Notes under the pieces: generated by a model
What the model was told of the DNA's origin: nothing
Databases searched by the model: none
What the model saw: the letters and a program-made list of their open reading frames with translations, nothing else
Translations under genes and position numbers: made by a program
Shown here: positions 35,342 to 45,163 of the stretch, piece after piece
Layout of the letters: every line of letters starts with the position of its first letter
Position numbering within the stretch: the stretch's first letter is position 1
Assembly (NCBI GenBank): GCA_963665925.1
Contig: OY762511.1
Location: 1,054,001-1,118,000, forward strand
DNA: 64,000 nucleotides
From: G963665925 sp963665925
GTDB taxonomy: Bacteria > Bacillota > Clostridia > Peptostreptococcales > Acidaminobacteraceae
Direction: 5' to 3'

Positions 35342-35347
35342 ATTATA
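35342..35347 (-). promoter_or_regulatory. -10 element upstream of walR
   Basis: Minus-strand TATAAT 29 bp before the walR start. The -35 region (TTAGGG at 16-17 bp) is poor, so an activator may be needed. Confidence 0.5.
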
Positions 35348-35374
35348 GCACATCGATCCTTTACCCTAATTATT

Positions 35375-35404
35375 AAAAAAACCGCTATGCTTCCACATAG
35401 CGGT
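35375..35404 (-). terminator. Terminator of the M23 peptidase gene
   Basis: ACCGCTATG / CATAGCGGT stem followed by TTTTTTT on the minus strand. Confidence 0.9.
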
Positions 35405-35456
35405 ATTTAAATACTTTCCGAATGCTTTGCACCTGTCATGGGACCTTGTACAAAGT

Positions 35457-36953
35457 CTAGTAAGATATATATCCGGTCGGATTCACAGGTACACCATTCT
35501 TCTGAATCTCGAAGTGAAGATGTGGTCCCGTACTTCTTCCAGTATTACCGGAAGCCGCAATTGTCTGACCCTTGAAGACCTTGTCTCCTTTTCTGACATA
35601 TAGCTTGGAATTATGCGCATACAGCGTTTTCATATTCGCACCATGGTCAATGATGATACATTTTCCATATCCGCCCTTTGTACCAGAGAAGATAACCTCA
35701 CCGCCATCAGCCGCTGTAACGGGTGTACCAATTGCCACACCAATATCAATACCAGTATGCTGACGTCCCCATCTCCATCCGAAGCCTGAAGTTATATAGC
35801 CACGGCTTGTTGGCTTTGCAAAGACCCCTGTCCCTTTTTTAGGTGGTGGATCTTTGGTGCCGCGATAAACGACCTTTGTCGTAGGCTCATCCAGAATTTC
35901 CTCACTTTGAATCACACGACCGACCTCAAGACCATTGACCTTGTAGACCTCCGCTTCAACAAAACGTTCACCCTTTTCGCCCGTAACCTTGGTACGATAT
36001 TCACCCTGATACATGGATGCCGTATCTTCATATTCTATATCGTATTGAATTTCGTCATTGTACTCCGCATATTCAACCGTATAAACACTGATTAGCGGTC
36101 GAGGCACGACCAAGCTGATTTGCTGTCCAATCTGGAGTCTTTCCGGAACAATCTCAGGATTTGCCTTCACAAGATCGCTTACAGGTATGCCGTATCCCTT
36201 GGCGATTACCCAGAAGTTTTCGCCCTTTTCAACGATATGACGCTTTTGTTCATTTGTTCCGCGAATGATGTACTCCAGAACCTGTTCAGAATCTACGAAG
36301 CTCTTCCACTGTCCAACCGGCATGTATTTCCTGCTAATTTCGACATTTTCCTGAAAATAGGTCCGCAAATATTCGACTTCTTCATTATCTGTATATCGGG
36401 TCTTCAAAGCATCAAGCACCGACTCACATTCTTCTCTTGTCTGGAAATAAGCAACGGGCTCGTTATTTGCCTCGATCTCATAGCCTGCAACCGCAACCCC
36501 TGAGACACTATCCAGATTTGCAATCAGCTGGTCAAGAAGCATTTCATCTTCTGACATTTCCACCTCAGCGGATACACCTTGTGCCTCACCCGATTGAAGC
36601 TGTGCCACAGCGGACTGCTGAACCAAGGCTGCTTCAGACTTCTGAGTACCCTTGGCATCTGCTACTGAACTTGCATTATGTAAACTATCCGGCATAAATG
36701 CCGCAACGGTAAATCCAACAATACCAAGAACAAGAACTGCAACACCTGCATACACAAGATGATGCTTCTCTTCCATGAACTTAGTGAACTTATATTTGAA
36801 GTTATATCGGTTAGAACGCGCACCTCGGTAATAGGATTTTTTGCGTTTTACCCTTTTATAGCCTGAATACAACCCGTAAAAAGGACTTGCTAAAGTCGCA
36901 ATGAACCAGGCCAGTTTATCCAGAAACTGATCTTTCCAATCTTTATTTTGCAT
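35457..36953 (-). CDS. M23 metallopeptidase with LysM and G5 domains
   Basis: 498 residues. A basic cytoplasmic N-terminus, one TM helix (about 67-90), a Ser/Ala/Gln-rich spacer, LysM (about 237-283, VEKGENFWVIAKGYGIPVSD), G5 (about 285-365) and a C-terminal peptidase M23 domain with the zinc motif HTGID and HLHFE. It should cleave peptidoglycan cross-bridges or peptides outside the membrane while anchored to it. It lies between purA and walR with its own terminator; such enzymes are typical WalR targets, but no WalR box is visible upstream. Confidence 0.93.
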   Translation of the reverse strand: MQNKDWKDQFLDKLAWFIATLASPFYGLYSGYKRVKRKKSYYRGARSNRYNFKYKFTKFMEEKHHLVYAGVAVLVLGIVGFTVAAFMPDSLHNASSVADAKGTQKSEAALVQQSAVAQLQSGEAQGVSAEVEMSEDEMLLDQLIANLDSVSGVAVAGYEIEANNEPVAYFQTREECESVLDALKTRYTDNEEVEYLRTYFQENVEISRKYMPVGQWKSFVDSEQVLEYIIRGTNEQKRHIVEKGENFWVIAKGYGIPVSDLVKANPEIVPERLQIGQQISLVVPRPLISVYTVEYAEYNDEIQYDIEYEDTASMYQGEYRTKVTGEKGERFVEAEVYKVNGLEVGRVIQSEEILDEPTTKVVYRGTKDPPPKKGTGVFAKPTSRGYITSGFGWRWGRQHTGIDIGVAIGTPVTAADGGEVIFSGTKGGYGKCIIIDHGANMKTLYAHNSKLYVRKGDKVFKGQTIAASGNTGRSTGPHLHFEIQKNGVPVNPTGYISY

Positions 36954-37088
36954 ATTTAGCCCCTGTTTTCATCTCTACATTTGATTATCATCTGATATAT
37001 GTATGTCATATCAATTTCTGCGAAAGTCATAATTCCCGTATTCTACAACAGTATATCACAGATTATGTCATCTCTGAACAGCCTGAAT

Positions 37089-37132
37089 AAAAAAAACCTT
37101 CCTATCTATATAGAGATATAGATAGGAAGGTT
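37089..37132 (-). terminator. purA terminator
   Basis: AACCTTCCTATCTATAT / ATATAGATAGGAAGGTT perfect 17-bp stem followed by TTTTTTT on the minus strand. Confidence 0.93.
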
Positions 37133-37173
37133 GTAGTTTACCTATTAATGTTTTAATTGCCGCTCTGTATCAA

Positions 37174-38460
37174 TTAACCGCGGTATACCTTATCACGAAT
37201 AATTGTCTGCGAACGCTTTGGACCCACCGAAATAATCTTTACAGGCACACCTGTAAGCTCTTCAATGCGGCGTACGTATTTCTGGCAGTTTTCAGGCAGA
37301 TCTTCAAACTTCTCAGCACCTGTGATGTCTTCATTCCAGCCTGGAAGCACTTCGTAAACCGGCTCGCATTTTTCAAGAACAGACAGGCTTGCAGGATAAT
37401 CTTCAAGAATATCATCACCGCATTTGTATGCCTTACAGATTTTCACTTCTTCAAAGCCAGTCAGAACGTCAAGGAGCATCAGCGACATCGCTGTCATACC
37501 GTTCACGCGTGCAGCGTAGTTAACGATAACTGTATCCAGCCATCCACATCTTCTAGCACGACCAGTTGTCGTACCAAACTCATGACCTTGAATACGGATT
37601 CTGTCACCCACTTCATTGTCAAGCTCAGTAACAAATGGACCCATGCCCACTCTTGTCGTATAAGCTTTAGTGATGCCAAGCACCTCTTCAATTTTGTTCG
37701 GGCCAACGCCTGAACCAATTGCAAAGCCGCCTGAAATAGGATGTGAACTTGTCACGTATGGGTACGTACCGAAGTCTACATCAAGCAGTGTACCTTGCGC
37801 GCCTTCAAGCAGTACTTTTTTGTCTTCATTTACAGCATCATATACAATACGTACCGTATCTGCAATATATGGACGAAGTCTCTCCGCATAACGCTTATAG
37901 TCTGAAACCATGGCGTCTGCATCCAGTGCCTCGCCACCGTATACCGCCTCGATAATTTTATTCTTATGTGCTACCTGAGCACGGAGTTTTTCTTCAAATT
38001 TTTCATCCAGAAGGTCGCAGACGCGAATTCCCGAACGCTCTACCTTGTCCATGTAGCAAGGACCGATACCTTTTTTTGTCGTACCGATTTTTGCGTCGCC
38101 ACGTGCTTCTTCAGAAAGACGGTCAATTTCCTTATGATAAGGGAATACCAGATGCGCACGGTCGCTCAGACGGATGTGGTCTGTGTTTACGCCACGTCCT
38201 TCAAGGCCGTCAAGCTCTTTTATCAGGCTTTCCGGATCTACTACAACGCCATTGCCAATGACATTGATCGTGTTTTCATATAGAACACCTGATGGAATCA
38301 GGTGTAGTGCATACTTTTCATCACCAACTACAACCGTATGGCCAGCGTTGTTTCCGCCCTGACCGCGAACAACGACATTCGCTTCACTTGCCAGATAGTC
38401 AATGACCTTGCCTTTGCCTTCGTCTCCCCATTGAGACCCTACAATTACAACAGTTGACAT
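37174..38460 (-). CDS. purA: Adenylosuccinate synthetase
   Basis: 428 residues, standard length. It joins IMP and aspartate using GTP in the first step from IMP to AMP. The GTP-binding start GSQWGDEGKGKVIDYL, the catalytic D13/H41 region (QGGNNAGHTV), and the signature GIGPCYMDKVERSGIRV are present. GAGAGGTG precedes ATG 38460. It is a single-gene unit between terminators; a purine-repressor site is not convincing. Confidence 0.98.
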   Translation of the reverse strand: MSTVVIVGSQWGDEGKGKVIDYLASEANVVVRGQGGNNAGHTVVVGDEKYALHLIPSGVLYENTINVIGNGVVVDPESLIKELDGLEGRGVNTDHIRLSDRAHLVFPYHKEIDRLSEEARGDAKIGTTKKGIGPCYMDKVERSGIRVCDLLDEKFEEKLRAQVAHKNKIIEAVYGGEALDADAMVSDYKRYAERLRPYIADTVRIVYDAVNEDKKVLLEGAQGTLLDVDFGTYPYVTSSHPISGGFAIGSGVGPNKIEEVLGITKAYTTRVGMGPFVTELDNEVGDRIRIQGHEFGTTTGRARRCGWLDTVIVNYAARVNGMTAMSLMLLDVLTGFEEVKICKAYKCGDDILEDYPASLSVLEKCEPVYEVLPGWNEDITGAEKFEDLPENCQKYVRRIEELTGVPVKIISVGPKRSQTIIRDKVYRG

Positions 38461-38554
38461 ATATTACACCTCTCTTATCTTCCGAACTTACACATACATA
38501 CTAGCAGAAGCCTTCATTCTCGTCAATCACTTTTCCGATTATTTTTTGTAAAAT

Positions 38555-38595
38555 AAAAATACAATGTTCGCCTTTGTTCCGAACATTGTATTTTT
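38555..38595 (-). terminator. Terminator of the GNAT gene upstream of purA
   Basis: AAAAATACAATGTTCG / CGAACATTGTATTTTT perfect 16-bp stem, ending in T5 on both strands. Confidence 0.88.
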
Positions 38596-38625
38596 ACACC
38601 GTATGTTTAATATTTATGCATATCT

Positions 38626-39213
38626 TCATTCGTTCTTTCGTATGAACTTTGATATGAATTTTTCTTTGCTTATACTCATATAGTGATAATTGACATATAG
38701 CTTTTTACTGTCGTGGTCGAAAAAAGGAAATCTGTTCAGGATGTCTGTTCTAAAAGCCTGCTCCTCAAACGGCTCCCGATTCACACAATCATGTTCAAAC
38801 CCAATGCCTTCATAGCAGGCAATCGCCCGAGTATTGAACTCCGAGGTCTTAAGTGTGATTCTATCGATCCGAAAGCTTCGGAACACCCTGTGCAGGTAGA
38901 GGCAGATGGCACAGGTTCCAATCCCCTGTCCGAGTACCTCCGGGTCCATGGCAATGCCCATCTCCCCTTGCTTTTTTGACCACTTGACGTTTTTCAGGGT
39001 AATATAGCCGACAACACGGCCCTTATACACAATCGCATAGATCCACCGTTTCATAAACCGCTTTTTCGCCCTGTACCAGGCCTCTAAATCCGAGGTGCTG
39101 GAATAGGGAAAATTATAGTGGTAAAAGCGTGGATCAGCATGCTTGCCCCACTTCATTAGCGCGAATGTGTCCTTGTACTTAAAACGTCGAAGACGAATGT
39201 TCGCCTGTTCCAT
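38626..39213 (-). CDS. GNAT-family N-acetyltransferase
   Basis: 195 residues, RimJ/RimL-like subtype judged from the N-terminal LRRFKYKDTFALMKW and the acetyl-CoA loop MDPEVLGQGIGTCAICLYL. The substrate is not deducible (ribosomal protein, antibiotic or amino-sugar acceptors are all known for the subtype). It lies 8 bp downstream of dnaB and is probably cotranscribed; its terminator separates it from purA. Confidence 0.85.
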   Translation of the reverse strand: MEQANIRLRRFKYKDTFALMKWGKHADPRFYHYNFPYSSTSDLEAWYRAKKRFMKRWIYAIVYKGRVVGYITLKNVKWSKKQGEMGIAMDPEVLGQGIGTCAICLYLHRVFRSFRIDRITLKTSEFNTRAIACYEGIGFEHDCVNREPFEEQAFRTDILNRFPFFDHDSKKLYVNYHYMSISKEKFISKFIRKNE

Positions 39214-39221
39214 ACTGTCAC

Positions 39222-40553
39222 CTACTCGACATATTCCCGTTCAATATTAACGAATTTCGTAAACTGTCCAAGCCATGTAAGTTCTACGGTTCCTGTCTCA
39301 CCATTTCTTTGTTTCGCAATTATGACCTCGCCGATTCCCTTCTTTTCAGACTCAGGGAAGTAATACTCGTCACGATAGAGAAACATAACCACGTCGGCAT
39401 CCTGCTCGATGGCACCGGATTCACGCAGGTCCGATAGGATAGGTCTGTGGTCCGCACGCAGCTCTGGCGCACGAGAAAGCTGAGAAAGTGCTACCACAGG
39501 GCAGTTCAGCTCTCTTGCAAGTCCCTTTAGACCACGAGAGATGTTGGAAATTTCCTGTTGTCTCGATTCGATACCCGCACCGCCCGACATAAGCTGGAGG
39601 TAGTCAATCATGACCATATCCAGACCATGCTCCATTTTAAGCCGTCTGCATTTTGCACGAACCTCCATAACGGTTACGGCAGGTGTATCATCAATAAAGA
39701 TTTTTGCATTGGATAGCGTGCTCATGCCTTTAGTCAGGTCAATCCAGTCCTGCTCCTCCAAATCCCCATTACGGATCTTACCCAGAGGGATGTGGGCTTC
39801 AGAACTGAGCAGACGCTGGACGAGCTGCTCCTTTGACATCTCGAGACTGAATATCGCCACACAGCCTTCACCTTTAAGGGCGGCATTATGGCAAAGGTTC
39901 AGGGAGAAAGCAGTCTTGCCCATAGAAGGTCTTGCCGCGACCAGAATCATGTCAGAACGCTGAAAACCGCTGGTTTTTGAATCCAGGTCTATGAAGCCTG
40001 TCGTGATTCCTGTCAGTCCACCCTCGTGTTCATACATCCGCTCAATTTCTTCATAGGCATTTACGAGAACCTCACGGATTGCGGTCATACCTTCCCGGTT
40101 CTGCTTCTGTGAAATATCAAAAATGGATTTTTCCGCCTGATCCAGCACCAGGGCTGCGTCCTGCGTTTCATAACCGTATTCGATAATCTCCGATGAAGCC
40201 TTGATCAGCCTGCGCAGCGTGGACTTCTCATCGATTATTTTCGCGTAATACCGCGCATTCGTCGTGACAACCCCTGCGCTGGTTAGATCAGCCAAATAGG
40301 CCATTCCACCCGTTTCCTCAAGCTTACCCTTTAAAATAAGCTGATCGGATACAGTAACAAGGTCTACCGGCTCATTTTTGTTATACAAGTCAATAATGGC
40401 ACCGAAGATTTCCTTGTGTGCCTCCCTGTAAAAGTCATCTGTTTTTATAACATCAGTAACCTCAGTAATGGCATCCTTATCGAGAATCATCGCGCCAAGC
40501 ACGGATTGTTCCGCCTCAATGCTGTGTGGAGGCACCTTGCCCATGAATTCCAT
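39222..40553 (-). CDS. dnaB: Replicative DNA helicase DnaB
   Basis: 443 residues from ATG 40553 (AAAGGA upstream; the ORF extends to 40586). N-terminal dimerisation domain starting PPHSIEAEQSVLGAMI, RecA-like C-terminal motor with Walker A ARPSMGKTA and Walker B MVMIDYLQLM, and the DnaB motif LSQLSR. It unwinds the lagging template at the fork as a hexamer and recruits primase (called DnaC in Bacillus). Its position between rplI and purA matches the Bacillus order, interrupted here by the moxR operon. Confidence 0.97.
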   Translation of the reverse strand: MEFMGKVPPHSIEAEQSVLGAMILDKDAITEVTDVIKTDDFYREAHKEIFGAIIDLYNKNEPVDLVTVSDQLILKGKLEETGGMAYLADLTSAGVVTTNARYYAKIIDEKSTLRRLIKASSEIIEYGYETQDAALVLDQAEKSIFDISQKQNREGMTAIREVLVNAYEEIERMYEHEGGLTGITTGFIDLDSKTSGFQRSDMILVAARPSMGKTAFSLNLCHNAALKGEGCVAIFSLEMSKEQLVQRLLSSEAHIPLGKIRNGDLEEQDWIDLTKGMSTLSNAKIFIDDTPAVTVMEVRAKCRRLKMEHGLDMVMIDYLQLMSGGAGIESRQQEISNISRGLKGLARELNCPVVALSQLSRAPELRADHRPILSDLRESGAIEQDADVVMFLYRDEYYFPESEKKGIGEVIIAKQRNGETGTVELTWLGQFTKFVNIEREYVE

Positions 40554-40598
40554 TGTCCGATTCCTTTCCATATGTCTAAATTTCACTTGTCTGATTGT

Positions 40599-42869
40599 CT
40601 ATTCAGCGACTTTCCACTTGCTTTTCAAAGGTCTTGTCTGACTGGAAAAATAAGTGTATCGGTGTCTACGTCGCCCCATGACGCGCTCAAGGCGCTTAAC
40701 GAACCCTTCAATACGGCGCACTTCTACCTGCTCAAAAATGCGATCGCTGTAGAGTGCGGTCTCAATCCAATTTATTATATCATAAGATTTCAGACCCGCC
40801 GCATTATCCTTAAATAGATGTGCTTGAACACGCCTGTCATCCTGATGACTTTCAAAATAGAGTGCAAGCTTCTCTGCAGGCGAACTTGAAACAGGCACGT
40901 CTTCCATAGAAGCGTCTAAAAGGGATTCCATATAGTAAACCCATCGAACGGCCCGCCTCCTGTCACTTGCGGTTTCAAAATATCTCTTTACACGCATATA
41001 GAGAACTGCCATATAAAGTACACTACACATAAGAACAACCAGCAAAATACTTACAACTGCACCCGTCTCAGTAGATTCCATCTCCAAGTCAGGAGCGTAG
41101 TCCCCAAAGGCCTCTTCAAGAAGTCCTTCCTTTGCCGAAAGCACAACATCCAGGTCCTGAACCGCCCGTGCAGACAACTTCTCCGGGTCATCCGATTTCG
41201 CTTCAGCTGCTATGGGCCTTGAAGCCGCATAGGCCGGTGTGCCTTCAAAAGGCATCCAGCCCCGTCCGTCAATATAGGCTTCGACCCACGCATGGGCACG
41301 GTCAGCCCGAACCGCATAAGCACCATCCTCCTCACGCTGTGCAGGCAGGACAAACCCTTCAACATAGCGCGTTGGCACACCAACCGCACGTCCCATAGTA
41401 GCCAGCGCACTGGCAAAATAGGTGCAATATCCCCCTTTCTCCTCTTTCAAGAAATAAGAGACAAACTCAGCATCGTCCGGCAGAATGCTTGGCTTCAAGT
41501 CGTATTTGAAATTGCTTCGAAGATAGGTCTGCAACGCATCCATTTTCTCGTAATCCGTACTCAGGCCTTGCGTCAGGCCAATGGCACGGTCCACAACTTC
41601 CCGGTCATAGACCTCAGGAAGCTGCAGATAGATTTCGTGGTCTATCAATGCGCTGCTCTTACCAGACACCTGAACCGTATACACATCCAGCGCGCCTTCA
41701 AGTGAAGCCCGCTTGTAGTACATGATTCCATCTGGATTCGTATAGACCTTGGACAGTTCCAGCTCAACGTCGACGACACCGAGCGGTGCGAAAATCGTAA
41801 GCGTATATATCCCTTCTGGAATAATCGTAACGGTTTCAACCACCCCTCCACTCGACATATAGGAACCCATATTTCTATAGCTGGTATGGTCACTGCTCCA
41901 TGCTGATCCACTGTAATTTGTAAGAACCCGCCCCCGCAGGTATAAGCCTGGCTTTTCGGACCAGACCCGCAACAGCACCGGATTCTTGCTTAAATCTACG
42001 GGACCGCCCAGTTTCTCAAAGGGCTGATAAACCGTTTGATCGAAGGTGAAGATATTCATGCTTTCGCGTTTGTATCCGGTCCGCATATCCGTCACGTTTG
42101 GAACATGCTCCCCCAAAGCCTGATTCAGTCTTTCGATCGGTATAGCCACAAGAAGTATTCTACTGGTCATAAGAACCACCAGACTGACACCCATCAAATA
42201 AACGCCGTAGGAATGCATTTTGAAATAGGCACTGCCAATCTTTTCAGCCTTGGCTTGTCGCTGGGAGACTTCCTGCATGTAATCTCCTGCTATGAGCACA
42301 AATGCTATGAAATAAAGTGCAAATATCGACTGCATATGCGCTGCGTAGTGAAACCACTGATGTATGAACAGCAGAATCGGAACCATAAAAACACTGTAGT
42401 GTGTACGTTTTAAAAGCAGGCGGTAGGTCGTCAACGAAACAACAACCACCAGCATCAAAATCATGCTCAGATCATACGCGGTACTTGTACTAATCCTGTT
42501 CTGCCCCTGAACGACAACCTCAGTACAGTAAGAAAGGAAATCCGACCACTGGTTCATCTGAAACATCCTGGCGGTTACGGAGGAAAATCCGTGCAGGCTT
42601 TTTAAATAAAATGGGACATGTGCAGACCAGTGCATGAAGATGCGATCAGGAAAACCCAAGACCATCCATAAGCCAAGGAGAAGGAGCACAGCACCAGATA
42701 CGCGCCGGTATGCTGTCTGGACATAAAGACAGCACCAAATGAACAATACAGCCCAAGCTGCCCACAAAACGTTAAAATCAAGCCCGACAGCACCGCATAT
42801 CAGCAGAAGAAGCGCCACAGTAAAAAGCAGACCTGCTATGAAATTAATATGACTTAACCTGATATTCAC
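40599..42869 (-). CDS. Membrane transglutaminase-like protein (TgpA/DUF3488 type)
   Basis: About 756 residues. Six or seven TM helices in the first 260 residues, a large extracytoplasmic domain with a transglutaminase-like core whose triad is C (GGYCTYFASA), H (RAHAWVEAY) and D (IDGRGWMPFE), then a last TM (about 615-635) and a cytoplasmic DUF4129-like tail. It is the third gene of a moxR-DUF58-transglutaminase operon. GTG 42869 is chosen because GGAGG lies just upstream; it overlaps the DUF58 stop by 26 bp. Substrate unknown. Confidence 0.9.
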   Translation of the reverse strand: MNIRLSHINFIAGLLFTVALLLLICGAVGLDFNVLWAAWAVLFIWCCLYVQTAYRRVSGAVLLLLGLWMVLGFPDRIFMHWSAHVPFYLKSLHGFSSVTARMFQMNQWSDFLSYCTEVVVQGQNRISTSTAYDLSMILMLVVVVSLTTYRLLLKRTHYSVFMVPILLFIHQWFHYAAHMQSIFALYFIAFVLIAGDYMQEVSQRQAKAEKIGSAYFKMHSYGVYLMGVSLVVLMTSRILLVAIPIERLNQALGEHVPNVTDMRTGYKRESMNIFTFDQTVYQPFEKLGGPVDLSKNPVLLRVWSEKPGLYLRGRVLTNYSGSAWSSDHTSYRNMGSYMSSGGVVETVTIIPEGIYTLTIFAPLGVVDVELELSKVYTNPDGIMYYKRASLEGALDVYTVQVSGKSSALIDHEIYLQLPEVYDREVVDRAIGLTQGLSTDYEKMDALQTYLRSNFKYDLKPSILPDDAEFVSYFLKEEKGGYCTYFASALATMGRAVGVPTRYVEGFVLPAQREEDGAYAVRADRAHAWVEAYIDGRGWMPFEGTPAYAASRPIAAEAKSDDPEKLSARAVQDLDVVLSAKEGLLEEAFGDYAPDLEMESTETGAVVSILLVVLMCSVLYMAVLYMRVKRYFETASDRRRAVRWVYYMESLLDASMEDVPVSSSPAEKLALYFESHQDDRRVQAHLFKDNAAGLKSYDIINWIETALYSDRIFEQVEVRRIEGFVKRLERVMGRRRHRYTYFSSQTRPLKSKWKVAE

Positions 42870-44046
42870 CTTGCGCCTCCAAAACAGACCTGATTGCTTT
42901 CCTGTCCTCAATAAAGTAGGTTTTCACCCCTCTGTCCCGCAAAATTTCCCGTTCCTTATGTCCTGAATCTTTTTCCTTTCCAAATAAAAGAAGTATGATT
43001 TCAAGCTGTTTTTCAGATAAGCCCAGAAGGGTGTAAAAAAGACCCTCATCCAGAACACTGGTCACAGCAAGTATCGTTGATCCATAATAGAGCTTTGACG
43101 CTTCCGCCTGTAAAAATGCTTTAAAGGGCTGGTCACCCGTAGGCATAAACCCCGTGACCATATTCAGCATGGGCTCAAAACTTTCCAGTGATACGCCTGT
43201 CAGAGCAGGATGCTGTCTTGTACTTGCCTTCACAGAGACGGATATTCCCCGACCCAGGAGGTATTTGACCACGGATATCCCCATTTCCACAAGTCCGTCC
43301 TGTACTGCCATGTCTTTTGAATATAAGCCTCCGCCATAGCCATCTATAAGCATATAAGCCTTTGAATCGGCTGACAGTTCATACTCCTTTACAAAGGGAT
43401 TTTCCGACTTTGCAGAAAGTTTCCAGTGTATTTTTTTTACCGAGTCGCCCACCTGATAGGGTCTGACCCGTCTGATGTTCGTGTAATCCTCATGCGTCAC
43501 ATAGGGCACATCTATTCGTCCGAAAAATTCTTTTGCCGGTATTTCAAAATATTCCAAAGCATGAACCCGCGGATACACTGTAAGCTCAATTGCCTTATCG
43601 AGCACCACTTCGCGGCTGAAAATCCCAAAAGGGTCTCTCAGCTCGACCACCAGTTTTCCCAGTGTATAAAAGCCGCGATTTCTGCAAACGACATTCCTGC
43701 GTAGAGTAATCATCTGATAGGGTGCAAAAAATGCCGACTCAGACTTGAACTCCATATCGCCCAACCTTCTCGATACAACAAAGGTCATCAGGCCGTATGC
43801 GATGGGAATTACAGACATATTTGTGATCTTGTATTCCACATGAACCGAGTCTCCTGCTGTGACTGTTTTGTTGCTTATATTGAAGGAGAGGTAGAGCTTA
43901 CGGCTGTTCCAGTAGACTGCAAAGTAACTCCCCACGTAAACAACGAGCAGCGTCAAGGCAATATGATAAATGAAACGGCCGCCTGTAAAGACAGCGAGCA
44001 CAGACACCGCCAGTACACAGGCTTCATAGATTCTTCTATTCCTCAT
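42844..44046 (-). CDS. DUF58 protein
   Basis: 400 residues with two N-terminal TM helices (about 8-42) followed by a beta-sandwich and the DUF58 hallmark YTNIRRVRPYQVGDSVKKIHWKLSAKSENPFVKEYE (about 190-225), then a vWA-like fold. DUF58 proteins are thought to be clients of neighbouring MoxR ATPases. The gene overlaps moxR by 11 bp and the transglutaminase gene by 26 bp, indicating tight translational coupling. Confidence 0.92.
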   Translation of the reverse strand: MRNRRIYEACVLAVSVLAVFTGGRFIYHIALTLLVVYVGSYFAVYWNSRKLYLSFNISNKTVTAGDSVHVEYKITNMSVIPIAYGLMTFVVSRRLGDMEFKSESAFFAPYQMITLRRNVVCRNRGFYTLGKLVVELRDPFGIFSREVVLDKAIELTVYPRVHALEYFEIPAKEFFGRIDVPYVTHEDYTNIRRVRPYQVGDSVKKIHWKLSAKSENPFVKEYELSADSKAYMLIDGYGGGLYSKDMAVQDGLVEMGISVVKYLLGRGISVSVKASTRQHPALTGVSLESFEPMLNMVTGFMPTGDQPFKAFLQAEASKLYYGSTILAVTSVLDEGLFYTLLGLSEKQLEIILLLFGKEKDSGHKEREILRDRGVKTYFIEDRKAIRSVLEAQGEYQVKSY

Positions 44047-44971
44047 AACCTGTCACCTTTGGAACGCCTGTAATCGATAGGATATCCTCAACGATATCAC
44101 GTCCCCTGCGTCCCGTATAACTGACCTCGGGCTTTATGATAATCCTATGGGCAAGGACGTCAGAAGCAAGGGATTTCACGTCCTCGGGAAGAACATACCG
44201 TCTGTTATGAATATAAGCATGCGCCTTTGCAGCCGCCAGTAGTCCCACAGCCGCTCTTGGACTGCACCCAAGCAAGACTTCGTCTGATTCCCGTGTTTTT
44301 CTTACTATATCCACGATATAGGCCCCAATGGACTCATCTGCATGAACTTGACGCACCTGCGCCTGCATTTCCATAACTTCCGCCTCAGTCGCAACAGCTT
44401 CAAGCTTGCCGATGTCTGAACGCGTCCCCATGCGTCCAACGATGTTCATCTCATCCTTGCGCCCAGGATATCCAATCTTTATCTTCATTAAAAAACGGTC
44501 AAGCTGGGCCTCGGGAAGCGGAAAGGTCCCCTCGTACTCAATGGGATTTTGAGTCGCCACCACCATGAATGGGCCCTGAAAGGCAAAGGTCTTGCCGTCC
44601 ATAGTGACCTGATGCTCCTCCATGACTTCCAGCAGGCTTGACTGCGTCTTGGGAGAAGCCCTGTTGATTTCGTCAGCGAGAACAATCTGACTGAAAACCG
44701 GTCCTTTTCTAAACTCAAACGCATAGGTATCACGCCTGTAGACAGATACACCCAATATGTCTGAAGGCAGAAGGTCTGGTGTGAACTGAATCCTGCTGAA
44801 GCTTAAATCCATGGATTTTGCGAGGGCTTTTGCGGCTGTAGTCTTTCCAACCCCCGGTACGTCTTCTATAAGGACGTGTCCTTCTGCAAGCAGCGCTGTC
44901 AAAATACGCTCCAGCACCGCCTCTTTCCCCACAATAACCGACTTCATGCTCTCAATAAGCTTATTGTGCAT
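44036..44971 (-). CDS. MoxR-family AAA+ ATPase
   Basis: 311 residues. Walker A (VPGVGKTTAAKAL), Walker B (VLADEINRA), the arginine finger and sensor 2 lid domain (about 210-310) are present. MoxR proteins act as chaperones for assembly or metal loading of vWA/DUF58 partners. First gene of the three-gene operon; GGGGGAG lies before ATG 44971. Confidence 0.94.
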   Translation of the reverse strand: MHNKLIESMKSVIVGKEAVLERILTALLAEGHVLIEDVPGVGKTTAAKALAKSMDLSFSRIQFTPDLLPSDILGVSVYRRDTYAFEFRKGPVFSQIVLADEINRASPKTQSSLLEVMEEHQVTMDGKTFAFQGPFMVVATQNPIEYEGTFPLPEAQLDRFLMKIKIGYPGRKDEMNIVGRMGTRSDIGKLEAVATEAEVMEMQAQVRQVHADESIGAYIVDIVRKTRESDEVLLGCSPRAAVGLLAAAKAHAYIHNRRYVLPEDVKSLASDVLAHRIIIKPEVSYTGRRGRDIVEDILSITGVPKVTGYEE

Positions 44972-45095
44972 TGTACTCCCCCTGACATAGCCTTTTTATT
45001 TTCAGAATTTTCTATACATGACTTGTCCTAATAAATTCTACATACGCCAATCTGTGTCCTTTTGCTCAGACTTTACATTTTCGTAATGAACCATA

Positions 45096-45126
45096 TAAAA
45101 AGACCTCTCAATGAATTGAGAGGTCT
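45096..45126 (-). terminator. rplI terminator
   Basis: AGACCTCTCAA / TTGAGAGGTCT perfect stem followed by TTTTT on the minus strand. Confidence 0.92.
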
Positions 45127-45163
45127 CTTCTATACTATTTGATCGTGCTATAAATATACCCGT

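Noticed and set aside
38555..38595. PurR operator (PurBox) upstream of purA
   Set aside because: The arms contain CGAACATT, but they face outward with a 9-nt loop, unlike inward-facing PurBox pairs. The perfect stem with T runs is better explained as a terminator.
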